A stretch of 37,511 bases of DNA from Bacillus sp. UNC438CL73TsuS30. GTDB taxonomy: Bacteria > Bacillota > Bacilli > Bacillales > Cytobacillaceae. Positions 7,961 through 16,126 of the stretch are shown one piece after another. Position 1 is the stretch's first letter. Each line of letters opens with the position of its first letter. The translations under genes and the position numbers were made by a program. The notes beneath the pieces are model-generated. The model worked only from the letters and a program-made list of their open reading frames with translations. It was not told the origin of the DNA and made no database searches. The stretch is taken from contig NZ_AXVA01000035.1 of NCBI RefSeq assembly GCF_000482325.1, forward strand, positions 1 to 37,511. The letters run 5' to 3'.

Positions 7961-9169
7961 ATGATCATAAAAGAGGAAATTCAAGTAAGCGAAGATGTCA
8001 CGCAAAAATTAATTGAAATACGCCGACATCTCCATCAACATCCTGAGTTATCCTTTCAGGAATACAATACCTGTGGATATATCGCTAGAGTATTAGAAGA
8101 ATGGGGAATTCCTTATAATAGAATTGGAGAAACAGGAATTTTTGTTGATATTATTGGCGGGAACAGACAGGGGCCTCAAATCGGCATACGGGCAGATATC
8201 GATGCCCTTCCGATTCAGGAACAAACGGGGCTTTCCTTTTCATCCGCCAATCGAGGAGTCATGCATGCATGCGGACACGATGGTCATACGACCATTCTCC
8301 TCGGAACCGTATACCAGCTTCATAGATTAAGAGACAAATTCTCAGGACGTGTTCGCTGCATTTTTCAACCCGGCGAGGAGGCGGACGGTGCTGCCCAGCA
8401 GCTGATTGAGCTTGGCGTGCTTGAGAATCCCTCCGTTGACGCAATGCTGGCCCTGCATTTATGGCCGCATCTGCCGCATGGAACGATTGGGATTAAATAT
8501 GGTGCCATTACAGCCTCGTGTGATGATTTTACCATTGAAATTGAAGGCAAAAGCGGCCATAGTGCGCGACCACATCAAGCGATTGATGCCATTAGCATCA
8601 GTTCGCAGATCATCCAAGCCCTTCATATGCTCGTCACTAAATCTAGTAACCCGGTAGAACCGGTCGTGGTTCATATTGGAAAAATTAACGGCGGGACTGC
8701 CAGCAACATCGTCGCCGACAAAGTAGTTTTGGAAGGAACAACCCGTGCCGTCACCTTTGAAACAAGGGGAAAATTAAAATCACAGCTGTTTGATTTATGT
8801 GAAAGTATCGCAAAAAGCTTTGGTGGAAAAGCCAATGTTCACTTTAAAGATGGTCATCCACCGGTCATTAACAGTGACTGGGTAACGAAAGCAGTTGAAG
8901 ATTGTGCAGCTGAACTATTTGGTTCGGAAAAAGTGGTTCAGTTAAAGGAACCATCAATGGGTGCAGACGACTTTGGGGCATTTGCCCAAATCGTTCCAAG
9001 TACGTATTTCAGACTTGGTACTGCACTAGAAGGAAAACCGGCATTTGATTTGCATCATCCGCAATTTGAATTTGATGAATCCATCATTCCAATCGGGGTG
9101 CAGTTATTTACCTCAACCGTATTAACGAAACTATCAAGAGGGGTTGAAGAAAATGTTAGTAAAAGATAA
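7961..9169 (+). CDS. M20-family metallo-amidohydrolase (N-acyl amino acid hydrolase type)
   Basis: 402 residues, the usual length for M20D amidohydrolases (hippurate hydrolase, N-acyl-amino-acid deacylase, IAA-amino acid hydrolase). Metal and catalytic motifs are IRADIDALPI (~76-85), HACGHDGHT (~104-112), PGEEADGAA with the catalytic Glu pair (~141-149), LHLWPHLPHG (~167-176) and a C-terminal HHPQFEFDE. GHSARPHQAIDAI marks the dimerisation domain. It would cleave an amide bond, possibly the product of the downstream ligase or an acylated nutrient. AAAGGA lies 8 bases before the ATG. The end overlaps the next gene by 17 bases. Confidence 0.92.
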   Translation: MIIKEEIQVSEDVTQKLIEIRRHLHQHPELSFQEYNTCGYIARVLEEWGIPYNRIGETGIFVDIIGGNRQGPQIGIRADIDALPIQEQTGLSFSSANRGVMHACGHDGHTTILLGTVYQLHRLRDKFSGRVRCIFQPGEEADGAAQQLIELGVLENPSVDAMLALHLWPHLPHGTIGIKYGAITASCDDFTIEIEGKSGHSARPHQAIDAISISSQIIQALHMLVTKSSNPVEPVVVHIGKINGGTASNIVADKVVLEGTTRAVTFETRGKLKSQLFDLCESIAKSFGGKANVHFKDGHPPVINSDWVTKAVEDCAAELFGSEKVVQLKEPSMGADDFGAFAQIVPSTYFRLGTALEGKPAFDLHHPQFEFDESIIPIGVQLFTSTVLTKLSRGVEENVSKR

Positions 9170-10517
9170 ACAAATAATGACAAAAGAAACCGTATTAGAA
9201 ATCGTGAAGGAGAATAAAATTGAATTTATCCGCGTTGAATTTCTCGATTATGCCGGCATCACCCGCGGCCGGACAATTCGTCCGCTCCAGCTAAAAGATG
9301 CGATGGATAAAGGGATTAATTTTAGTACAGCGATTATGAGCTTCGATGTATTTGATGAATATATTCCGAACCCAGCATTTGGTGCGAACGATGGGGACTT
9401 CTTTGCCATTCCTGATCCACAAACCTTTGCCATCCTTCCCTATCGAAAAAACACAGCACGGATGCTTTGTGATTTAGTCGATATTAACGGCGAACCATGG
9501 CATGGCTGCCCAAGAAGTGCTTTAAAACGGCTTCTCAATGAGGTCGAAACCCTTCTTGGCGGAAAAATGAATATGGCCTTTGAACAAGAAGCTTATTTAT
9601 TAAAAGAAGTCGACGGTCAACTTGTACCCGCCGACAATAGCCATTGTTTTTCGATCGAAGGAGCAGATATTCAGGAGGATTTCATTCAAGATTTTGTGTA
9701 CGCCCTTGACGCAATGGGCGTTGAAACCGAGCAATTATCAAGTGAATATGGCCCCGGCCAGCTTGAAATCAATTTAAAATATACAAATGCCCTAAAAGCC
9801 GCTGACGATCAGGTTACGTTCATGCATCTATATAAGCAAATTGCCCGTGACAAAGGATTAGTAGGCACCCTAATGCCAAAGCCATTTCAAAACCATGCCG
9901 GCAGTGGTCTCCATGTTCATATTAGTTTATTTGATGAAGGTGAGAATCTTTTTGAAGACTCCACGGATCAACGCGGTTTGGATATGTCCGAAAAAGCCTA
10001 CCACTTTATTGGCGGACTGTTAAAGCATGCCTCTTCGCTCATCGCGATTGGTGCTCCAAGTATTAACTCATACAAGCGGATGCAACCTGGATCCTTTGCG
10101 CCTGCACATATTTGTTATGGTTCAGGAAACCGTTCGGTATTAGTGCGGATTCCTGAAAAAAGAAGGACAAGACGCTTCGAATTCAGGGGCGCTGATGGGA
10201 CTTGTAATCCGTATCTGCTTGCCGCCTGCCTTGTGGCAGCAGGTCTTCGCGGAATTCAGAATCAACTTGACCCAGGTGAGCCAGTTGAGTTTGATGTGAG
10301 CACGGTAAGTGAATACCAATTGAAAGAAAGAGGCATCAAATGGGTACCAAGAAGCCTAAATGAAGCCATTAACGCCTTAGCCGAAGATTCAGTCCTAGCA
10401 CAAACCATCGGCCGCACCATCTGGGAAGAGTTTATCAATATCAAAAGAACCGAATGGGACAAGTATTCAAAATATGTAAGTGATTGGGAAAGGAACCTGT
10501 TTGCAGCGCGGTTTTAA
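9153..10517 (+). CDS. Glutamine-synthetase-like gamma-glutamyl ligase (PuuA/IpuC/FluG C-terminal type)
   Basis: About 454 residues of the type I glutamine synthetase fold. The N-terminal beta-Grasp region has VEFLDYAGITRGR. The catalytic region has FEQEAYL (metal Glu), GPGQLEINL, the HAGSGLHVHISL motif and the arginine-rich RRTRRFEFRGADG stretch. The C-terminus follows the gamma-glutamyl-amine ligase pattern and lacks the adenylylation loop of housekeeping GlnA. Inferred reaction: ATP-dependent joining of glutamate to an amine, as in PuuA (putrescine) or IpuC (isopropylamine). ATG 9153 has AGAGGGG ~9 bases upstream; a TTG at 9144 is too close to it. It is the last gene of the operon and is followed by a terminator. 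Confidence 0.9.
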   Translation: MLVKDKQIMTKETVLEIVKENKIEFIRVEFLDYAGITRGRTIRPLQLKDAMDKGINFSTAIMSFDVFDEYIPNPAFGANDGDFFAIPDPQTFAILPYRKNTARMLCDLVDINGEPWHGCPRSALKRLLNEVETLLGGKMNMAFEQEAYLLKEVDGQLVPADNSHCFSIEGADIQEDFIQDFVYALDAMGVETEQLSSEYGPGQLEINLKYTNALKAADDQVTFMHLYKQIARDKGLVGTLMPKPFQNHAGSGLHVHISLFDEGENLFEDSTDQRGLDMSEKAYHFIGGLLKHASSLIAIGAPSINSYKRMQPGSFAPAHICYGSGNRSVLVRIPEKRRTRRFEFRGADGTCNPYLLAACLVAAGLRGIQNQLDPGEPVEFDVSTVSEYQLKERGIKWVPRSLNEAINALAEDSVLAQTIGRTIWEEFINIKRTEWDKYSKYVSDWERNLFAARF

Positions 10518-10527
10518 CCAATTGATC

Positions 10528-10559
10528 AAGGAGCATGATGTTTTCATGCTTCCTTTTTT
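10528..10559 (+). terminator. Rho-independent terminator of the amidohydrolase operon
   Basis: AAGGAGCATGA (10528-10538) pairs with TCATGCTTCCTT, followed by a run of T. A 21-base repeat array begins ~23 bases later. Confidence 0.85.
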
Positions 10560-10581
10560 ATGGAAGTTTCTCCATTGAAAT

Positions 10582-10728
10582 TGTCGATAAAATCGTAATT
10601 TGTGTTGATATCCAGTGAAAAAGTGTTGATATATTCCGAGTTTATGTTGATATACTCTATAAAAGTGTTGATATCATTATAATTTGTGTTGATATCCCCC
10701 AAAAATAGGTTGAATAAACGACTCCAAT
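10582..10728 (+). repeat. 21-base repeat array 1 (TGTTGATAT family, 6-7 units)
   Basis: Units begin at 10582, 10603, 10624, 10645, 10666 and 10687, spaced exactly 21 bases apart, with a degenerate seventh at 10708. Each has the core TGTTGATAT (first unit TGTCGATAA) followed by 12 variable bases. The array lies in the 304-base gap between the ligase terminator and cwlK. The period of seven codons makes a false repetitive frame on the minus strand. Apart from terminator and array, I see nothing in 10729-10821 beyond an AT-rich likely promoter region for cwlK. Confidence 0.9.
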
Positions 10729-10821
10729 GCACGGGAATAGAAAATGAGGTAAACTTATGAAACAATAACTCTATATTCTACGTATAAGTTAATGACAAAA
10801 TGATTTTAATGAAAGGAAATT

Positions 10822-11382
10822 ATGGGTTTGAAACTGAAACGATTTGGAAGCTTTATGTTTATACTTTTTCTAGCGATTTTCGTTTACCTATATATTGCGT
10901 CTCAAATGCAAACAAAGAATCCCCCCGTTTCCTTACCCACTGGGCTCAACCCAATGGTAAAAGAAGCAACCAATCAATTAATCCAGCAAACTGCGAAAAA
11001 AGGCATCACGGTTGTGATTACTGATGGCTTCCGCAGCGCTGAAGACCAGGATCAACTTTATAAAAAAGGTCGTACATCCGGTGGAACCATTGTTACGTAT
11101 GCCAGGGGCGGAGAGTCTTTTCATAATTATGGACTTGCCGTTGATTTTGCGCTAAAAACTCCTTCCTCCAATGTGATTTGGGATCGGAATTACGATGGAA
11201 ATCAAAATGGAATACCAGATTGGAACGAAGTAGTGGCCATCGCAAAAGGTTTAGGATTTCAATGGGGCGGTGATTGGCCCCAATTTAAAGATTATCCGCA
11301 TTTACAAATGGACTTTGGCTTAACACTCGCCGATTTACAGAACGGCAAGCGACCACCTGAATCATCATTAACCAATAAATAA
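10822..11382 (+). CDS. cwlK: CwlK-like peptidoglycan L-Ala-D-Glu endopeptidase (M15 / VanY type)
   Basis: 186 residues with an N-terminal signal anchor (about 9-26) and an M15C metallopeptidase domain. Zinc-site motifs are SFHNYGLAVDF (His ~101, Asp ~108) and YPHLQMDFG (His ~160), with GFRS before them, as in B. subtilis CwlK. It would cut the L-Ala-D-Glu bond of peptidoglycan stem peptides outside the membrane and act in wall turnover or recycling. Start ATG 10822 with AAAGGA upstream. The next gene, an M50 protease, begins 41 bases downstream in the same direction and may be cotranscribed. The gene name is by similarity of motifs and length. Confidence 0.85.
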   Translation: MGLKLKRFGSFMFILFLAIFVYLYIASQMQTKNPPVSLPTGLNPMVKEATNQLIQQTAKKGITVVITDGFRSAEDQDQLYKKGRTSGGTIVTYARGGESFHNYGLAVDFALKTPSSNVIWDRNYDGNQNGIPDWNEVVAIAKGLGFQWGGDWPQFKDYPHLQMDFGLTLADLQNGKRPPESSLTNK

Positions 11383-11423
11383 AATAAACTATAAGCAGGA
11401 ATTTTTTTAAAGGAGGTGCTTTT

Positions 11424-12524
11424 TTGAAAAAAAGCGTGAAGAAATCCTCTTGGGGCATACTGGGCACATTAGGATTACTATTACTTGGCAAACTAAAATA
11501 TCTTTTGGTCGCTTTTAAAATCCTTAAACTCCAAACACTGATCAGCATGTTCCTTACGCTCGGAACATACGCCATTATTTTTGGCTGGCAATTTGCCGCA
11601 GCCCTCGTCTACCTGTTGTTTGTTCATGAGATGGGGCATTTATATGCGGCCAAAAAGCTAAAACTCTCTGTCAGCCCGGCCGTATTTATTCCTTTTATCG
11701 GTGCAGCGATTGGACTAAAGGAAATGCCAAAAAGCGCAAAAGAGGAAGGATACTTGGCATACATGGGACCCCTTTTTGGGTTATTCTCCTTTTTGCCAGC
11801 CATTCCCTTATACTTCCTCACACATGAACCATTTTGGGCGCTTTGCATCATCTTAGGCGGGACCATTAATTTATTTAATTTAATCCCGATCACACCATTA
11901 GATGGCGGAAGAATCGCCGCCGGAATCAGCACCAAGCTATGGGGCTTAGGGATTGTATTGTTAGTGGTATTTTCAATTAAGTTAGGAAGTTTTATAGGCT
12001 TTTTGATTGTCATCTTGGGTTCGATTGAATGGTACAGAACCTATAAAAAACAAAAAAGTCTAAATTCCAGCAAAGAAGAAGTCGAAAAACTTGGTCTCCT
12101 ATTATACAAATTAAAGCAAACCTCGAACCATGTAGGATTCATTCAACCGATTCTGAAAGAAGTAAATTGGAACATTTCTCAACCGGAAGTGAAAAAGGCT
12201 TTTGATACACTTGTGTCTGAAATTGAAAAAATGAGCAAGAATTTTTACCTTCAGCAATTATCCGGTGTCCCTAATCTAAGCGAAGAAGCGCAAATCGAAA
12301 ATGAACAAGTGATTCAACAAACTCTAATCCAATTCGAAAAAGTCATAGAAGAGTATAAAAAAGATGTACAAATAACGGAAACCTATTACAAAACAGATAA
12401 GAAAACGAAGTGGCAATTATTTTTAATCTATCTTGGTTTAATCGTTGCCCTGTCAATTAGTTATTTTTTTGGAAACGAAATTCTAATGAACCATCCGGAA
12501 ATCCGAAATGCTTTGAACCGTTAA
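11424..12524 (+). CDS. M50-family membrane zinc protease (site-2 protease type)
   Basis: 366 residues. HEMGH (68-72) inside a membrane segment is the HExxH zinc motif, and NLIPITPLDGG (~152-162) supplies the third ligand (NxxPxxxLDGG). There are about six membrane segments in the first 205 residues, then a ~130-residue charged, helical cytoplasmic region and one last membrane segment (~336-352). It cuts substrates in or near the membrane; no partner anti-sigma factor is adjacent. The unusual C-terminal cytoplasmic extension might recruit substrate. Start is TTG 11424 with AAAGGAGGTG just upstream. It ends at a bidirectional terminator. Confidence 0.88.
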   Translation: MKKSVKKSSWGILGTLGLLLLGKLKYLLVAFKILKLQTLISMFLTLGTYAIIFGWQFAAALVYLLFVHEMGHLYAAKKLKLSVSPAVFIPFIGAAIGLKEMPKSAKEEGYLAYMGPLFGLFSFLPAIPLYFLTHEPFWALCIILGGTINLFNLIPITPLDGGRIAAGISTKLWGLGIVLLVVFSIKLGSFIGFLIVILGSIEWYRTYKKQKSLNSSKEEVEKLGLLLYKLKQTSNHVGFIQPILKEVNWNISQPEVKKAFDTLVSEIEKMSKNFYLQQLSGVPNLSEEAQIENEQVIQQTLIQFEKVIEEYKKDVQITETYYKTDKKTKWQLFLIYLGLIVALSISYFFGNEILMNHPEIRNALNR

Positions 12525-12562
12525 AAAATAGGTCAGCCCCACGGGTGTCTGACCTATTTTTT
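12523..12562. terminator. Bidirectional terminator between convergent genes
   Basis: AAAAAATAGGTCAG (12523-12536) and CTGACCTATTTTTT (12549-12562) form a perfect 14-bp stem with A and T runs on the two sides, so it can serve both the M50 gene and the minus-strand gene at 12568. Confidence 0.92.
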
Positions 12563-12567
12563 CAAAA

Positions 12568-13038
12568 TCATTGCGCATAATCCCAAACAATCCTCCATTC
12601 ACCCTTTTCCTTTAATACGAATACATTTTGGTGAATATCAAAATTGCCAAATTTCCCTTTGAAGCTTTGGACGACGGGGACCTTATAGACATGTTGGAAC
12701 GATGGCCCTTTTTGCGACATCTGCCATTTCCCCAATTCCTCCGGGCTGCCAACCTTATACGTGAAAGTTTCCACGCCAAAATCATTCATAAACACATGCG
12801 CCCGAGTCTGAATATAATTACTTTTATTGAACTTCTCTTTCATCGATGAATGAAACAACCCCCACGAACCGGCAAAATCGCTATCCTGCTCGTAATGATA
12901 AAAATCCTCGACCACACCTTTTACCTGGCTATCCTCAGAAGAAAAACTCCATCGAAGCACTTGAAAAACAACCAGAGCACCCACAACCAGCAAAGCTCCA
13001 ACAACAATCCTCTTTAATTGAGCGGATCTCCTATACAT
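12568..13038 (-). CDS. Membrane-anchored extracytoplasmic protein, unknown function
   Basis: 156 residues. One N-terminal membrane segment (~10-28) after a basic start is followed by a ~125-residue outside domain rich in aromatic residues. The order (acidic helix with DFYHYEQ, then FHSSMKEKF, then beta-rich segments ending with VFVLKEKGEWRIVWDY) resembles NTF2-like lipid- or membrane-anchored proteins, but I do not assign a family. AAAGGAG lies 7 bases before ATG 13038. It is a single gene that shares its terminator with the convergent M50 gene. The 230 bases upstream show no gene. Confidence 0.8.
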   Translation of the reverse strand: MYRRSAQLKRIVVGALLVVGALVVFQVLRWSFSSEDSQVKGVVEDFYHYEQDSDFAGSWGLFHSSMKEKFNKSNYIQTRAHVFMNDFGVETFTYKVGSPEELGKWQMSQKGPSFQHVYKVPVVQSFKGKFGNFDIHQNVFVLKEKGEWRIVWDYAQ

Positions 13039-13232
13039 GAAAATCTCCTTTTAAAAAACTAATCAATCTAGAATATGCACCAACCTGTCCTGATAGTATA
13101 ATTTCCATGGAACGACACCCTTCCCCTTTTTTCCTGTTTAACCAATCATTTGATTAAAAACGCCAGAAATGCTTGAAGCACAAGGCTGGACACTAGTAAA
13201 ACCCTAAAAAAATTGTCGAGAACTGGAACAAA

Positions 13233-13264
13233 TAAAAAAGGAGAAGTGCCTCAAACACCTCTCC
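13233..13264 (-). terminator. Terminator of the RelA/SpoT-domain gene
   Basis: On the minus strand GGAGAGGTG pairs with CACTTCTCC (one G-T pair), followed by TTTTTTATT. Confidence 0.75.
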
Positions 13265-13273
13265 AAAACAAGA

Positions 13274-14353
13274 TTATTGTTTCGTTGTATCCAGCCCTCG
13301 AAGCAGCAGATTATGGAGTTTCAACTGATCAGAAGTCAATTGAATCTTCTCAACCTCTTTTACCGTATTCACATAATCCCCACCCTCTACAACAGGCAAA
13401 GTCCCTCCATCCGCTCCCTTGCCTGCAAGAGAAAAATCATAATAGGTCAATTTCTTTTGTGAGTCTTCCAAAGACTTTATTTTTTTTCGTAAAGAATTTA
13501 AATCCTCCTCTTGAATCTCCTTCTTATGGTAAACTTCCTCCAGCTCATTTTTTAAATCCTTTAACTCATTACTGAGATCATGAATAATCCCTTCCTGTTT
13601 CCTTCTTTCCTCCAAAAGATCATGCAAATTTGTTTTCGTTTCCCGAATCGAATTAACCATTTCATCAGCATTACCCGCCAACCGATTTAATACCATCAAT
13701 TGCTTCGTCAATAACTCATTTTCCAGATCATACGGATAACGGAGCTGATGGTCGACTTCACTCCAGCCTTCTTCAAAAATCGTCCGTACTTGAATCTCGG
13801 CAATCGTCATTTCCTTCGTAATTTGGCTCTCAATCAAATAATGCCACGAACGGTATCCGGCCGGATGTTCTTCAAAGTCAAAATGCTCGCTGTACTTTCG
13901 AATCTCGGCATCATTATAATCCCCTTTACGAAAATAAATCTTCGCCCGCTCATGGAGATTCCATGTATCTCTTATTTTTTCATCGATATGAATCGCTTGA
14001 TCCTTATATAAATGGAGAACGCGAATTCCTAGTAAATCTGTTACCTCTGTTCTGTAATTTCCCACGGTAATTTTATAATCCCGATTTACCTTCTTTTTGC
14101 TAATCGTCTTCCGTATGATTTTTTCAACTAAATGCTCTGGGTCCTTCACCCGTGTCCGAACCGAATGAACATCCGGATGACTTTGAAGAATGGCTAGCAA
14201 GGGAGAAGTGGCTGCCTTTAAGGTAGGGATAAACTCCAGAAAATCTTGGTAGATCTGAATAACCTCCGACCAAACAAGGCCAGCCTCATTGAATTCTCCT
14301 TCATCAATATTATAAGATTTGAAAAACGGTTGCTGTTGGTTTTCTAAAGACAT
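13274..14353 (-). CDS. RelA/SpoT-domain nucleotide pyrophosphokinase-like protein with C-terminal coiled coil
   Basis: 359 residues. An all-alpha N-terminal region (1-75) is followed by a RelA/SpoT synthetase domain (~80-230): basic RKTISKKKVNRDYK, DLLGIRVLHL, GYRSWHYLIES and EIQVRT followed by SEVDHQLRYP, as in (p)ppGpp synthetases. There is no HD hydrolase domain and no TGS/ACT region, so it is not Rel itself. After it comes a long coiled coil (~250-310, heptads of Leu/Glu/Lys) and a short tail. It is longer than the B. subtilis small synthetases YjbM and YwaC. Start ATG 14353 has AGGGG 8 bases upstream; further in-frame starts lack spacing. It stands alone, with no antitoxin-like partner, and is divergent from the germination operon. 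Product (pppGpp, ppApp or pyrophosphorylated tRNA) is unknown. Confidence 0.82.
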   Translation of the reverse strand: MSLENQQQPFFKSYNIDEGEFNEAGLVWSEVIQIYQDFLEFIPTLKAATSPLLAILQSHPDVHSVRTRVKDPEHLVEKIIRKTISKKKVNRDYKITVGNYRTEVTDLLGIRVLHLYKDQAIHIDEKIRDTWNLHERAKIYFRKGDYNDAEIRKYSEHFDFEEHPAGYRSWHYLIESQITKEMTIAEIQVRTIFEEGWSEVDHQLRYPYDLENELLTKQLMVLNRLAGNADEMVNSIRETKTNLHDLLEERRKQEGIIHDLSNELKDLKNELEEVYHKKEIQEEDLNSLRKKIKSLEDSQKKLTYYDFSLAGKGADGGTLPVVEGGDYVNTVKEVEKIQLTSDQLKLHNLLLRGLDTTKQ

Positions 14354-14465
14354 ATGCATTTCCCCTTTTAACGGCAATTTTCCCACCAACAAACTCTATA
14401 ATGCTCTATTCTTCCTGTAGTTCTTAGGGAATATTAGCCAAATCAAAATAGATTCAAAATATTTT

Positions 14466-14496
14466 TGATTAAAATTCCGCTTTCTAATTCATACTA
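14466..14496 (+). promoter_or_regulatory. Sigma-G-like promoter of the germinant receptor operon
   Basis: TGATTA (14466-14471), 18 bases, then CATACTA (14490-14496). This is one mismatch from the usual sigma-G -35 (TGAATA) and an exact -10. Expression in the forespore fits a germinant receptor. Confidence 0.75.
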
Positions 14497-14553
14497 AAAC
14501 AGATAAAAAATGGGATTTCAACTGATTGAATCTGATAACTGGAGAAATGGACT

Positions 14554-16113
14554 ATGTTTTTTGGAAAAAAACAATTACAAAAGAACATGGAACAAAACAA
14601 TCACCAGGGCATAGACACTAAACTCCATCACCAAAGGTCCTTATCCATTTGTTTAACCGAAAACATCGAACGCCTGCAATCCATCTACACGGATTGCTCC
14701 GATATCATTTTTCGTCATTTTTTGATTGGTAACAAAACGAATGCCGCTCTGATTTATGTGGACGGGATGGCAAATACCGAAGAAATTGATCAGCATGTCC
14801 TTCACCCTTTAATGGGACAGGAGACGGACTCAGATGTACAATCCATTCTTAAAAAAAAGCTAACGATTTCAGGTGTAAGTGAGGTTAGAACCTTCAATGA
14901 AGTCGTAAAAGAGGTCTCATCAGGAAACCCGGTTGTTTTAATCGATCAGCAACCAGCAGGATTCTCTACTGGACTATCCAAATGGGAGCAACGTTCGATT
15001 CAGGAACCAACTGCTGAAACCGTCGTTCGCGGTCCAAGAGATGGCTTTATCGAAACAATCAGTACCAATATTGTCTTGATTCGCAGAAAAATCAAGAGCC
15101 CAAACCTTAAAACGAAAACCATTCAAGTAGGGAAATATAGCCAAACCAAAGTGGTCATCCTGTATATGGAGGGAATCGCGGATCAAAAAATCATCGAGGA
15201 AGTCCAAAACCGCTTAAACCGAATCGAGATCGATGGGATTTTAGAAAGTGGGTACCTTGAGGAATTTATAAAGGATTATCCTTATTCTCCGTTTCCACAA
15301 GTATTAAATACGGAACGGCCCGATGTTACGGCGGCAAGTCTTCTGGAGGGAAATGTGGTCATTTTAACAGATGGGACACCTTTTGCTCTGATTGCTCCCA
15401 CTACTTTCTATTCCTTGCTGCAATCGGCAGAGGATTATTATGAAGGATTTCTCAGTGGCACATTGATCCGCTGGCTTCGTTATATCTTTTTATTAATTGC
15501 TTTGCTGCTTCCCTCTGTCTATGTGGCCATTCTTACCTACCATCAAGAAATGATTCCTACTTCACTTTTGATTAGTGTTGCCAAGTCTCGGGAGCAAATT
15601 CCATTTCCGGCACTCATCGAAGCGCTTCTGATGGAAATTACCTTCGAAGCCTTAAGAGAAGCAGGTATTCGTCTGCCTAAAAATATTGGTTCAGCGATTA
15701 GCATTGTTGGAGCGTTGGTTATCGGTCAAGCAGCGGTTTCTGCGGGGCTCGTTTCTGCACCAATGGTCATCGTAGTGGCGATTACAGGAATTTCTTCTTT
15801 TTTAATCCCACGTTACAGTGCCTCGATTGCCCTGAGAATTCTTCGTTTCCCCATTATGTTTCTTGCCGGAACACTCGGACTCGTAGGAATTATGCTTGCG
15901 CTTCTTACCATTATTGTTCATATGTGTACCATCCGTTCCTTTGGCATTCCCTATCTTCAGCCAATGGCACCGATGAAAAAATCCGATATGAAGGATGTTT
16001 TAATCAGAGCCCCTTGGTGGTCGCTAAAAAAACGCCCGAACTGGAGCAGTAAATATAATCAAATTCGGCAGTCAAACAACCAAAAACCTTCTCCTAACAA
16101 TGAAAACGAATAA
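14554..16113 (+). CDS. Spore germinant receptor A subunit (GerA/GerKA family)
   Basis: 519 residues. A large N-terminal soluble domain (~1-290) has the ligand-binding-fold motifs VYVDGMAN, PAGFSTGLSKWEQRS-like sequence, and EPTAETVVRGPRDGF(I/T)E, a hallmark of GerA proteins. It is followed by PDVTAASLLEGN, about five membrane segments (~305-475) and a basic tail with APWWSLKKRP. It sits in the inner membrane of the spore and binds germinants with the B and C subunits. GGAG lies ~10 bases before ATG 14554. It is first in the operon, and the B gene begins 13 bases later. Which nutrient it senses cannot be read, so the allele (GerK, GerA, GerB and so on) is left open. Confidence 0.96.
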   Translation: MFFGKKQLQKNMEQNNHQGIDTKLHHQRSLSICLTENIERLQSIYTDCSDIIFRHFLIGNKTNAALIYVDGMANTEEIDQHVLHPLMGQETDSDVQSILKKKLTISGVSEVRTFNEVVKEVSSGNPVVLIDQQPAGFSTGLSKWEQRSIQEPTAETVVRGPRDGFIETISTNIVLIRRKIKSPNLKTKTIQVGKYSQTKVVILYMEGIADQKIIEEVQNRLNRIEIDGILESGYLEEFIKDYPYSPFPQVLNTERPDVTAASLLEGNVVILTDGTPFALIAPTTFYSLLQSAEDYYEGFLSGTLIRWLRYIFLLIALLLPSVYVAILTYHQEMIPTSLLISVAKSREQIPFPALIEALLMEITFEALREAGIRLPKNIGSAISIVGALVIGQAAVSAGLVSAPMVIVVAITGISSFLIPRYSASIALRILRFPIMFLAGTLGLVGIMLALLTIIVHMCTIRSFGIPYLQPMAPMKKSDMKDVLIRAPWWSLKKRPNWSSKYNQIRQSNNQKPSPNNENE

Positions 16114-16126
16114 GAGTGGATGAGAC

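Noticed and set aside
10544..10765. Repetitive open frame on the minus strand with INT-type heptads
   Set aside because: It is array 1 read as protein. The 21-base period keeps the frame open, there is no ribosome site, and conservation does not follow codon positions.
13274..14553. Toxin-antitoxin pair around the RelA/SpoT-domain gene
   Set aside because: Neither neighbour is antitoxin-like; the genes on both sides are a lone membrane-anchored protein and the germination operon.
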